From Mustela lutreola (Eukaryota > Chordata > Mammalia > Carnivora > Mustelidae): a stretch of 64,000 nt of DNA. Under the pieces are notes generated by a model. The model saw only the letters and a list, made by a program, of their open reading frames with translations, was not told where the DNA came from and ran no database searches. Below are positions 39,020-51,000 of the stretch, piece after piece. A program made the translations under genes and the position numbers. How positions within the stretch are numbered: position 1 is the stretch's first letter; every line of letters begins with the position of its first letter. The stretch covers positions 14,283,001 through 14,347,000 of the forward strand of contig NC_081291.1 of NCBI RefSeq assembly GCF_030435805.1, given 5' to 3'.

Positions 39020-42000
39020 CTAGACGCCCGGCCACTGCATGTCCTCTGGGTTGTCCCACGCTGCTGCTCCCAAAAGTGCATCTGGAGTGAGACCGACCCG
39101 GGTGTGGTGGCCGCGCCAGTTGGCCTGAAGCATCTTCGCGGCCATCTGCTGCTGCCTCAGCTGGCGGCGCACGGCAAAGCCCCTCCAGGCTGACTGGATG
39201 GTCGTGGCTGCCTTATTCTGGAGATGGGACTGTTGGGAGCTCTGGGAGGCCATCGGGGAGTCACAGCCCCCTGGCATGCTGGCCTGGACCCTGGAGCCCC
39301 GACCCATGCCGTGCACCACCCGAGTGGGCAGGGTGTGGCCACACATGTGGCAGGTGCGGGGGCTGGAGCCCACAAGCATCACCACGCTGGGCGGGCTCCC
39401 CAGGCTGGGGCTCAGGGACTGGCAGAAGGGACAGATGCGCGGCTGGCAGGACTGGAAACAGCGGTGGTCTGATGTGGACTTGGTCCTGTCATCCGCCTTG
39501 GTCCATACACCAGGGACCAACTGCTGCTGGGTCTCTATCTGGCGGGCGCGGAAGCCTCGCCATGTGGCCTGGATGGTGGTGGCCGCTTGAGAGAGCCGGG
39601 CCAAGTCCCGCCGCACACGGTAGCCGCGCCAGGCGGCCTGGATGATGACAGCCCACTGGTGCCACACCCTGATGGTTCGGCGCACGAGGTAGCCGCGGGC
39701 GCATGCCTGGATGGTGACCACGGCACGGGTGACGACCTTCTCCACAGCCTGCAGCGACGCCACCTGTTCCCCCGACTGTTTGGAGTCCACTGCTGCCTCT
39801 CTGCCCACGGTGTCCCAGGGTTCTGAAGCCCTGGCCAGATCCCATGCGCTGTCAGGGGCCACGGTGCTGGTCGTGGGCCCGGCCGCTCCACTGGGGACGG
39901 CGGCAGAGTTCCACGCTTGGCCACCAGCTATGCCAGCGTCCACAGGGCCCTGGAGTACAGTGGGAGTCAGGGACACCCTCCGAAAGCCTGAGGGAACCAC
40001 AGCGCTCTGGAAATCCCAGGAGCCCGGCGTTGACTCCGGGGTAAAAAGGGGCCTCCGGGAACCGTCAGGTGAAGACTCATAGCCCAGAGACACCCTCCGA
40101 AACCCCGGGTGCAGCCTAGGGGCAGCCACATTGGGGGCCATATCCATGGTGCGGATGATGGGTGTAACGGCTGGTGGGGTGCTCTCAGCGTGCCCGGGAC
40201 TCTCCTGAGAGGACCTGGGGACCTGCTCCTGCACGTCGTACAAGGGCACCACCCTGGCAACATTACTGTCTAGCATGTCTGAGACAAGATAATCATGCAC
40301 TGACCTATAGGATTTTCTGGAGCCAAGAGATTTGTGGCTGCTCTGAGCCAGGTCCTCAGGTGCTGGCTTCTTGTGGGCCCTGGGGACCGCGTCTACCTGG
40401 AAGCCATCAGATCCCACCCCACCAGCCGTGGGTGGATACAGCACCTGAGAGGCCTTGTAGGTGGTCCCGGACTTCTGGGAAGTGGTTGGGGTCCCCACCC
40501 CCACTACAGACCCTGGGTGAACACTGAAGGTCCTAGAACGGCTTTGGGCCAGCTTGGGGGATGCTGAGGCTACGGGAGAAGCCCCCATCTTGTGGGGATG
40601 GCCCTGAGGCACCACGTGAGTCACCGAGGGACTCTGGGGCACAATGTGAGCCACCGATGCCCGTCGAGCCAAGGGGGCCCCAACAGCCTTGACAGACTCC
40701 CTGTGCACACTGGAAGCTGTGCTAGCAGTCACAAAGTGGGAACTGGGAGCCCCCCAGCTGGTAGCTGACCTCGGCAGCAGAGTTGGGGTGGTGTTCCCAG
40801 CCATCGAGGGCTTGGCAAAACTCAGGGACTGGGGCGGGACAGGAGCCATGCCACTGGTCAGAGACTTGGTCTGGCTGGGAACCATCTCCAACAACGGCCT
40901 TTGGACATCGGGAAAGAATTGCTGGCTGTGGCTGTGGCTGTGGCTGACGTCAGCTGACGGGGGATTCTGGGGCATCCATGGAGTTGCATCAAGGACCATG
41001 GACTCCGCACTGGATACGGACGCCCGGGACACAGCCTGGCTCAGGTTGTCTGGCTTCCTCATGACCTGGTCATCTGTGGTCTCAAATGACATCATCTCAA
41101 GAGCGTGGCTCAACTGGGTGGCCCTTTGTAGAACCGTGGGCGCCCGGTGTACTCTCCTGGTTATGCTGCTAGCTTCCAAGGCCTGGGGATGCAGCTGAGC
41201 CAGGCCAGTGACATGGGATCCCTGGAAGGGGGCTGTAGACCCTTCCCTAGCCGGGGCTCCATGGTAAGGACGGGGAGTGATCCCGATCAACATGGACCCC
41301 TGGGGAAGGCTCTGGGCCACATTTCCCACTGTGGATGGCAGGCCAGCTACATTATCCGTGGACTCCAGAATCAGGCCCTGATTCAGTTCCCCAGAATCTA
41401 TGGCTGGAACCACACTAGAGGTCACAGGCCTGGCAGATACACCCGGGACCATGCCACCCGCCGCTGAACCCGAGATCAGGTTTGGAACAGTCAAACTAAA
41501 TGAGGGTCTTACAAAGCTTTGTCCCTTCCCTCCAGCCCCAGATGTTGCAATCAGACTAGGGGGCATCCCACTAGCCACAGAAACTGGAGGAAAGTTCTGG
41601 GCCACAGCACTGGCCACGGGATCTGGAGGAAGACCCTGGCCCATGCCGCTGATCACAGATCCTGGGGGAAGGCTGTGGCTGATACCATAGATCACAGACC
41701 CTTCGGGAAGGTTCTGAGGCACACCACTGACCACAAAACCAGGCGGAAGGTGGGGAGGCACACCATTGATCACAGACCCCGGAGGCAGGCTCTGGCCCAC
41801 GCCCCGGATCACAGACCCTGGGGCAAGGCTGGGGGCCGTACCACTGGCCACGGTACCTGGGGCCATGGCTGTGGTCATCCTACTGGGTACAGAACCTGGT
41901 ACCAGGCCACTAGCTGTGTCCACTACGGGCTCCTGATTGAAATCTTTTGCTTGTTCATAACCGGGTGCCACGATTGTGGCCACAGAAGGATGCTGCTGGT

Positions 42001-45000
42001 TCAAAGATATTGGAAGATCAACATTGACCTGAGACATGCTAGGGCCTGCGTCGGCCTGAGAAAACTTGATTGGACTCGTACCCAGTCTGTTGGGCACTGA
42101 AGCCCGAGAGAAACCAGGGCCCACCTCTGAGGCTTGCTCATGAATCAAAGGGGCACCTGCCCCAGAGGCCAGAGATGCACGGGGATCCACGCCACGGGCC
42201 TCCTGAAACTGGTTTGGGCCCATACCAGGCGCCACACTTCTCTGGCACACACTCCCTGTCGTGCCCGGAGACAGAGACCCTGGAGACATACTCAGGAACA
42301 TACCAGCAGCCAGGGTCCCTCGAGACATATTTGGGAACATGCCAGCAGCCATAGTGCCCAGACCGATGCCTGTAGGCACACCCGGGAACAGAGACCCAGG
42401 ACATGGATTGGTTCCCTGGTCTAGACAAGAGTCCTCGCCACTAGCCCCAGATGCCTGGAAGAGATTTGGGGCTGAGAGAGGGAGAGCAGAATGTTCAGTG
42501 ATGCTTGGGTGCCCCCTGCTGACTCTGAGTGGCTGATGAAACGTTAGCGACACCTGGCTGAACTCATGGGCCTGGGGGTTCGGGGCTACCCCATCAACCA
42601 TTACGGGATCCTGACAGGGGGCCATGCTGGTGGCCACAGGTGACTGGCTCAGGTCTCGGCTCGTGCTGCTAGCAGCATAAGAATATGATGAACTCAAAGG
42701 GACTTCAGTGACCAATGACGGATGACCCAGAATGGGGGCCACTGCACTCACCCTTGAGGGTAGATTTGAACCCACCTTAGGGGCCCAACCTGATTGACCA
42801 GCTGCACAATTGGTACCAGCAATTACCGATGGCTGGAAGAGGCTGAGGGGCCCCCGATTGGCCACAAAGGACTGGGCTAGGCTCGGGGCCACCCCACTGG
42901 TCATAGGTGGCGGGCCTAGGCTAGAGACCACCACAGAAGGCCCTGATGGTGGGGCTAGGCTGGGAGCCACCACACAGGCCACTGATGACTGGCCTAGGCT
43001 GGGAGCCTCTCCACTGGTCACTGATGGCTGGTGTAGGCTGGGGGCCACTGCACAGGCCACTGGTGCTTGGGCTAGGCTGGGGGTCACCCCACCAGTCACT
43101 GATGGCTGCGCTATAGTGGGACCCTCCCCATCAGTCATAGATGGCTTAGTTAAGCTGGGGGTCATCGCATCGGCCACACATGGCTTAGCTAGGCTGGGTG
43201 TTACCCCACTGGACACGGATGGCTGGGCAAGTCTGGGGGCCACCCCACCGGTCACAGATGCCTGGGCTAGGCTGGGGGACACCCTACCGGTCACAGATGC
43301 CTGGGTTAGGCTGGGGGCCACCCCACCGGTCACAGATGCCTGGGTTAGGCTGGGGGCCACCCCACTGGTCACCAATGACCGGGCTAGGCTGGGAACTACC
43401 CCACTGGTCACAGATGTCCGAGCCAGGCTGGGGGACACCCCACCAGTCATAGATGCCTGGGCTAGGCTGGGGGACACCACATTGGTCACTGATGGCCGGG
43501 CTAAGCGAGGGGCCAGCCCACCGGTCATAGATGCCTGGACTAGGCTGGGGACTACCCCATGGGTCATAGATGCCTGGGCTAGGCTGGGGGACACCCTACT
43601 GGTCACCGATGACCGGGGTAGGCTGGGAACCACCCCACCGGTCACAGATGCCTGGGCTAGGCCAGGGGCCACCCCACCGGTCACAGATGTCTGAGCCAAG
43701 CTGGGAGCCACTCCACCGGTCATAGATGCCTGGGCTAGGCTGGGGGCCACCCCACTGGTCATAGATGCCTGGGCTAGGCTGGGGGCCACCCCAATGGTCA
43801 CAGATGTCCGAGCCAGGCTGGGGGACACCCCACCAGTCATAGATGCCTGGGCTAGGCTGGGGGCCACCCCACCGGTCATAGATGCCTGGGCTAGGCTGGG
43901 GGACACCCTACCAGTCACAGATGCCTGGGCTAGGCTGGGGGACACCCCACCGGTCATAGACGCCTGGGCTAGGCTGGGGGCCACCCCACCGGTCATAGAT
44001 GCCTGGACTAGGTTGGGGGACACCCCACGGGTCACAGATGCCTGGGCTAGGCTGGGGGACACCCCACCGGTCATAGATGCCTGGGCTAGGTTGGGGGACA
44101 CCCTACCGATCACAGATGCCTGGGCTAGGCTGGGGGACACCCCACCGGTCATAGATGCCTGGGCTAGGTTGGGGGACACCACACTGGTCACTGATGGCCG
44201 GGCTAGGCTGGGAACCACCCCACCGGTCACAGACACCTGGGCTAGGCTGGGGGACACCCTACCGGTCATAGATGCCTGGGCTAGGCTGGGGGCCACCCCA
44301 CCAGTCACAGACACCTGGGCTAGGCTGGGGGACACCCCACTGGTCATAGATGCCTGGACTAGGCTGGGGGCCACCCCAATGGTCACAGATGTCCGAGCCA
44401 GGCTGGGGGACACCCCACCAGTCATAGATGCCTGGGCTAGGCTGGGGGCCACCCCACCGGTCATAGATGCCTGGGCTAGGCTGGGGGACACCCTACCAGT
44501 CACAGATGCCTGGGCTAGGCTGGGGGACACCCCACCGGTCATAGACGCCTGGGCTAGGCTGGGGGCCACCTCACCAGTCACAGATGCTTGGGCTAGGCTG
44601 GGGGACACCACACTGGTCACTGATGGCCGGGCTAGGCTGGGAACCACCCCACCGGTCATAGATGTCTGGGCTCGGCTAGGGGCCACCCTACCGGTCATAG
44701 ATGCCTGGGCTAGGCTGGGGGACACCCCACCGGTCATAGATGCCTGGGCTAGACTTGGGGCCACCCCACCGGTCATAGATGCCTGGGCTAGGCTGGGGGA
44801 CACCCCACCGGTCACAGATGCCTGGGCTAGGCTGGGGGACACCCCACCGGTCACAGATGCTTGGGCTAGGCTAGGGGACACCACACTGGTCACTGATGGC
44901 CGGGCTAGGCTGGGAACCACCCCACCGGTCATAGATGTCTGGGCTCGGCTAGGGGCCACCCTACCGGTCATAGATGCCTGGGCTAGGCTGGGGGACACCC

Positions 45001-48000
45001 CACCGGTCATAGATGCCTGGGCTAGGCTGGGGGACACCACAATGGTCACTGATGGCCGGGCTAGGCTGGGATCCACCCCACCGGTCATAGATGTCTGGGC
45101 TCGGCTGGGGGCCACCCCACCGGTCATAGATGCCTGGGCTAGGCTGGGGGCCACCCCACCCGTCATAGATGCCTGGGCTAGGCTGGGGGAGATCCCACCG
45201 GTCATAGATGCCTGGGCTAGACTTGGGGCCACCCCACCTGTTACAGATGGCCAGGCTAGGCTGGGGGCAACTCCACTGGTCACAGATACCCGTGCTAGGC
45301 TGGGGACCACCCCACTGGTCATAGATGCCTGATCTAGGCTGGGGGCCACCACACTGGTCACAGGTGGCTGGGCTAGGCTGGGGGCCACCCCACTGGTCAC
45401 TGATAGCCGGGCTAGGCTAGGGGCCACCCCACCGGTCACAGATGCCTGGGCCAGGTTGGAGGCCACCCCACTGGTCATAGATGCCCGTGCTATGCTGGGG
45501 GCCACCCCACTGGTCACAGATAGCCGGGCTAGACTAGGGGCCACCACACCAGTCATAGATGCCTGGGGTAGGCTGGGGGCCACCCCACCTGTCACAGATG
45601 GCCGGGCTAGGCTGGGGGCCACCCCACTGGTCATGGATGCCTGGGCTAAGCTGGGGGCCACCCCACCTGTCACAGATGGCCTGGCTAGGCTAGGGGCCAC
45701 CCCACTGGTCATGGATGCCTGGGCTAGGCTGGGGGCTACCCCACCTGTCACAGATGCCCGTGCTAGGCTGGGGGTCACCCCACTGGTCACCGATGCTCGT
45801 GCTAGGCTGGGGGCCACCACACCAGTCAGAGATGCCTGGGCTAGGCTGGAGGCTACCCCACTGGTCACAGATGGCCGGGCTAGGCTAGGGGCCACCCCAT
45901 CAGTCATAGATGCCTGGGCTAGGCTGGGGGCCACCCCACCAGTCACAGATCCCCATGCTAGGCTGGGAGCCACCCCACTGGTCACAGAGGCCTGGGCTAG
46001 ACTGGGAGCTACCCTACCAGTCACAGGTGGCTGGGTTAGGCTGGGGGCTAAAGCACTGGTCATAGATGTCTGGGCTAGGTTGGGGGCTAACCCATGGGTC
46101 CCTGATGGCTGGGCTAGGCTGGGAGCTACCTCACCGGTCACAGATGGCTGGACTAGGTTTGTGGCTACCCCACCGGTCATATATGGCTGGGCGAGGCTGG
46201 GGTTCATCTGACTAGTCCAGGATTTCTGGTCCAGGCCGAGATTCACTGTACTACACACAGATGGCTCAGTTAGGCTGGGGATGACCTTACTAGCCATCGA
46301 TAATTCAGATGGGCTGGTGGTGACCTTACTGACCACAGATGGCTGGCCTGGGTTTGGGGCCACCTTACTGACTACCAGTGGCTGGGATAGGCTTGAGGTC
46401 AGCCTGGAGGCCGCAGATGGCTGCTGATACATGGTGGGGACCACATTATCCAAGGACAAACTTTTGGTCAGTCCCATCCTGTAGGATTTCTGGGGCAATG
46501 TTTCTGTCAGACCCATGGAGCTTTGGCCTGAGGACTCATCCCTCTCCTCCTGATCATCTGAGCCCCAGTGGACACTCAAGGTCATGCGGCCAGACACTGA
46601 ACTATGGTGCAGAATGGGTATCAGCTCTGAGCCTGCAGAGGGCTGGGGGTAGGGGTTTGGAGACCTATGTCCCCGGGCTCCTCTCTTGGTTTTTTCCCTG
46701 CCTCTAGGCCGCTGGGGACTCCCCACAGCCTCACCAGAGAGGACGGTGTCGAAGCTGGCCTCCCAGGACTCCTCCTCCACCAGGTCCCCGGCCGTCAGAC
46801 TGGCCACAGACATAGTGGAGGGGCTGGGTGAGCTGCCGCTAGGCAACGAACTCTGGGAATTACTCACATTTGGGCCATAGTCTGTGGAGCCCTGGGAGAG
46901 GCTTCCAGCCATGTCATTGTCGGGACTCTGGGCCAAACTGGCCACTTCATTGAGTATATGGCCAGTCCCTTGCTCCGGAGCACAGCGCACCCCGGCACTG
47001 GTACCCAGGGTTCGAGTCCTCTCCTGCCTGGGGATGGCTGTGCGGGAAAGGGTGCGTGCCGACCTGCTCCCTGGGGAGGCTGGGAACATGCCGGCCTCCA
47101 CCTGAGTCTTGAGTGCCCAGCGATGACCAGGAGCCATGGAATTAGGCAAGAGACCCAGGGTTGTGTCACCGGTCTTGAGAGTCTGGGGTTGGCTTAGGGA
47201 CACTTTGCTCCCACTGGCACCCCTCAGTACACCCGGGGTGGCCTTGTTGATCCTCTCCCTAGTGTCTACGGAGGCCCGTTTGTGATTTGGGGACTGAGTT
47301 TTCTGCATGGTCTCCTCTTGGAGCACAGATGGCTGTCGTCGAGCTTTGGTTGAAGCTCGGTACATGCTGGAGGGCACCTTGTTGACCCCGGGGTACTGAC
47401 ACCAACAAACAGATCCCCCATAGGCAGCGGCGCACTGGTGGGAGTGTGCAGTGCTCCCCCTACCCGCCGCCCCAACGCGCGCACCCGAGGCCGCCCGGCC
47501 CTCCCCTGACGACACCCACAGACGCGGGGTCACCCTGCTGACCGCATGTGGACTATGGGAGCTCGGGGCTGTGCCCCCAGCCACCACCGACTGCTGGCTG
47601 GTGCTTGGGCCCACACCATTGGCAATAAGCGGCTGCCACAGACTGGAGGGCGGCTGCAGGTGGGGTGGCTTAGGTAAGCTGGGGCCCTTGTCACTCTCCA
47701 CGGGGTTGAGATCTGATGCTAATTCACTGGCCCTTGGGGGCAGGCGTACGTTTTCCTCACTGACCGCAGGGTTCAGATGTAGGTCTGAGCCGCCGCCCCT
47801 GCTGGGGTCCAGGGCAGCGATCAGGGGATGCTGATGAATGGCAGAGATCACTCTACTGGCCAAGGAGGCACCCACAGAGACCACCGGCGAGCAGGGTGAC
47901 CCCCCGAGCATGGCCCCATCCCCCATCTCTTCCAAGAAGCCGGCAGGCCAGCCTGTGAAGAAGCCCTCCCAGGCCCCGTCCTGGGGAACCCTGACCTTGC

Positions 48001-51000
48001 TGGGCTGTGGTCTCACGGGGCCTACGGCGGACCCCCATGCGGCCGCTGGGTTCCCCCTGCAGTCCACCTCCACGGGGGCCGGAATCACAGACATCCTGCT
48101 TCCTGCTGTTTTCGAGGCTGCCTTGGGGAGGACGACGCCAGTCCTCAGGGCTGCCTGAGACAAAGACTGGCTGAGGACAGCACCCAGCTCCCCCTGACAC
48201 AGGGCCTGGCTCAGAGCGGCCCACTCCTCCTCTGTCAGGGCCTTGCTGAGCACATCCGCCAGCTTACCCTGCTTGGCCTTGGTGAGTTCTGCCCGCAGCT
48301 CACCAGGGGAGAGGGTGCGGGACAACGCAAGGCCCAGCTCGCCCCAGGAGAGCACTTTCATCAGCGCCGTTCCCAGCTTGCCCTGGGGCAGGGCCTTGGC
48401 CATCGTGGAGCCCAGGGCTTTCTTGGACAGGGCCTGGTTCAGGGCTGCCCTCACTTGCCCCTGGGAGAGGGCTTTGGTCAATAGGGTGCGGAGGTCCTCC
48501 TGGGATCCCAGCTCAGCGGCCAGCTCGGCGCACAGGGAGGCGAGCTGGGAGGCAGCCAGCTCTTCTGGACAGGGTGTGGCTGGGCCAGGCATCGGTGACT
48601 GGGCCCGGGTAGCCCCACTGTCACCCCAGGATTCAACATTACAGGTGGGGTGTCCAGCAGAGGCCGCCAGAGGCACCAGCATGCTCTTGGTCTCGCAGGG
48701 CCCTTGGCTTGGGCCCTGGGTGCCTTTGCCCTGCACATAGCTGCGGGGCTGGATCTGGGTCAGTCTGTCCTCTGGCTTGGCTCGGGGCAGATTGCCAAGG
48801 GCACCAGTATGCTTGCAGGGCTGAGTGGAGACCTTGAACCCGGCCAGGAGTGGCTGCGACTGGGTCTTGCCGCTGAGTTCAGCCGAGTGCTGGGCTGTGT
48901 AGAGGCACTTGGCTGTTTCTGTGACCAGCTGGGCCTGGGACTGCGCCTTGGTCAGCTCGGTGGACAGATGTGCTTTGGACTGGACCTTTATCACTCTGCT
49001 GGCCAGATGTGCCCGGGACTGCACCTTGGTCAGACACGTGCCCAGATGTGCAAAGGACGGGGTCTTGGTTAGCTTGGCGGGCGAATGGGCCTGGGACAGG
49101 GCCTTGGACAGACACGTGCCCGGGTGCGCCTGAGCCTGAGTTGGGGTCAGCTTGGTGGACGGATGGGCCTGGGACAGGGTCTTGGACAGACACGTGCCCG
49201 GGTGTGCCTGGGGCAGAGCTGCTGTCAGTTCGGCCAGCAGCTGCTCCTGGGACGAGGCTGTGGTCCTACAGGTGGCCAGCTGCTCCTGGGGCAGCCCTTT
49301 GGCCAGACAGGTCTCCAGATGTGTCTGGGGTGGGACCTTGGTCGGACATGGGGCCAGCTGTGCCCGGGGCAGGACCACGGCCGTTTCCATGGGCACGTAC
49401 ACCTGGGACTGAACCTTCACCACATCTGCCCTCGGGCATGTCTGTAACAGGGGCTTGTTCCTGTCCTCGGCCGTTTTCACCCAGGGGGATGCCTGGGACA
49501 TTTCGATGGCCACATTGGAACTGGACACTGTTTCCATTTTCACCTGCTTCTGGGAAAAGGCCTTCATTCTTTCAGCTTCCAAAGGAGGCCTGGCTGGAGC
49601 CTTTGGGGTCCCAGCCCCCAGATGTGGTGCGTTAAAGTATTTGACCTTTCCCTCAGCCAGGTAGGAGTGAGAAGAGACCCGGACCATCCCGGCGGTCTGC
49701 TTGGCGTTCACCATAGCCTTGGCCTTTGGTCCGTTCAGACACGTGCGGGATGAGGCGTTGGGAATCCCAGATGCCACAGTTGCCGGAGGAGAAGACTTCA
49801 GATTTCCAGCTGCTGAAGGTGGCAGGCACAGGGTCTTGAGGATGGCGGCCATGGAGCGAAATTGGGCTGGGGTTTTGGTGACCATGGCTGCCAGACGCGT
49901 CTGGGGAGGGGTCTTGGTCACGGAGGTCCCCGGGAGCATCTGAGATGGAGTCTTGGCCATGGCAGTGGCTGGACATGTCTGCAGTGGGGTCTTGGTCATC
50001 GGGGCTGCCGGGCGCATCTGGGCCGGAGTCTTGGCCATGGTGGGCACTGGGCACGTCTGGGGTGGAGCCTTACCCATGGTGGCCATGGGCCGTGTCTGGG
50101 TTTGGGGCTTGATCATAGAGGCCAAAAGGCATATCTGTGGTGAGATCTTGGCCATCATGGCTGCTGGTCGTGTCTGGGGTGAAGCATTGGTCATTGAGGC
50201 TGTGGGTCGCATCTGGGTGGGGGTCTTGGACATCGGGGCTACTGGGCATGGCTGGGTTGGGGTCTTGTTCGCCATGCCCCCCAGGCCAGACTGAAGTGGG
50301 GTCTTGATCGTGGTGGCTGGCTGGGATGTCTGGGGTGAAGCCTTGGCTATCGGAGCCACCGGGCACGTCTGGGGTGGGCTCTTGGCCATTGGGGCCACCG
50401 GGTAAGTCTGGGGTGGGGCCTTGGTTATCGTTACTGTGGGCGCAGAACACGGCGGCGGCAGGGTCTTGCTCATCATGGCCGCCAGGCACGACTGGAGTGG
50501 GCTTTTGGGCATCGCAACAGCAGGATACGGGTGGGGTGGGGTCTTGGTCATGGCAGCCGCTGGGTTCATCTGGGTTGGGGTTTTGGTCATCCGGGCCGCT
50601 GGGTATACCTGGGGTGGGGTCTTGGCTATTGTCACCATGGGCGCCGCGCATGGCTGGGGCGGGGTCTTGGTCATCGTGGTCACCGGATACATCTGGGGCG
50701 CGGTCTTATTTATCACAAGGGCTGGGCCTGTCTGGGGTGGGGCTTTGAGGACCTCTGTCTCCACGTGGCCCTGGGTCTGGTTCTTGAGGGACCCGTGAAC
50801 TGCCTGGGCATACCTCCCACATGGGGGCGGCCCCGGGGCTCCTGCCTTGTTGGCTCTGGTGGTTACTTGCTTGGTCTTCACCATGTCCCCTTCTACATGG
50901 ACAAGGCAAGCATTTCTGACAGTTCTCGTCATCAGGCACGGGTGGCACTTTGCGTCTAGATTCACTGGACATGGCAGTCTGATGGCAATGGTCTGGTGGG

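Noticed and set aside
42810-46211. Long open frames on the plus strand through the IQCN array (up to about 500 codons of VIDAWARLGDTPP-like repeats)
   Set aside because: A 39-bp unit lacking stops in an antisense frame stays open however many times it is copied. There is no start context, domain or splice support on that strand, and the sense strand carries recognisable IQCN.
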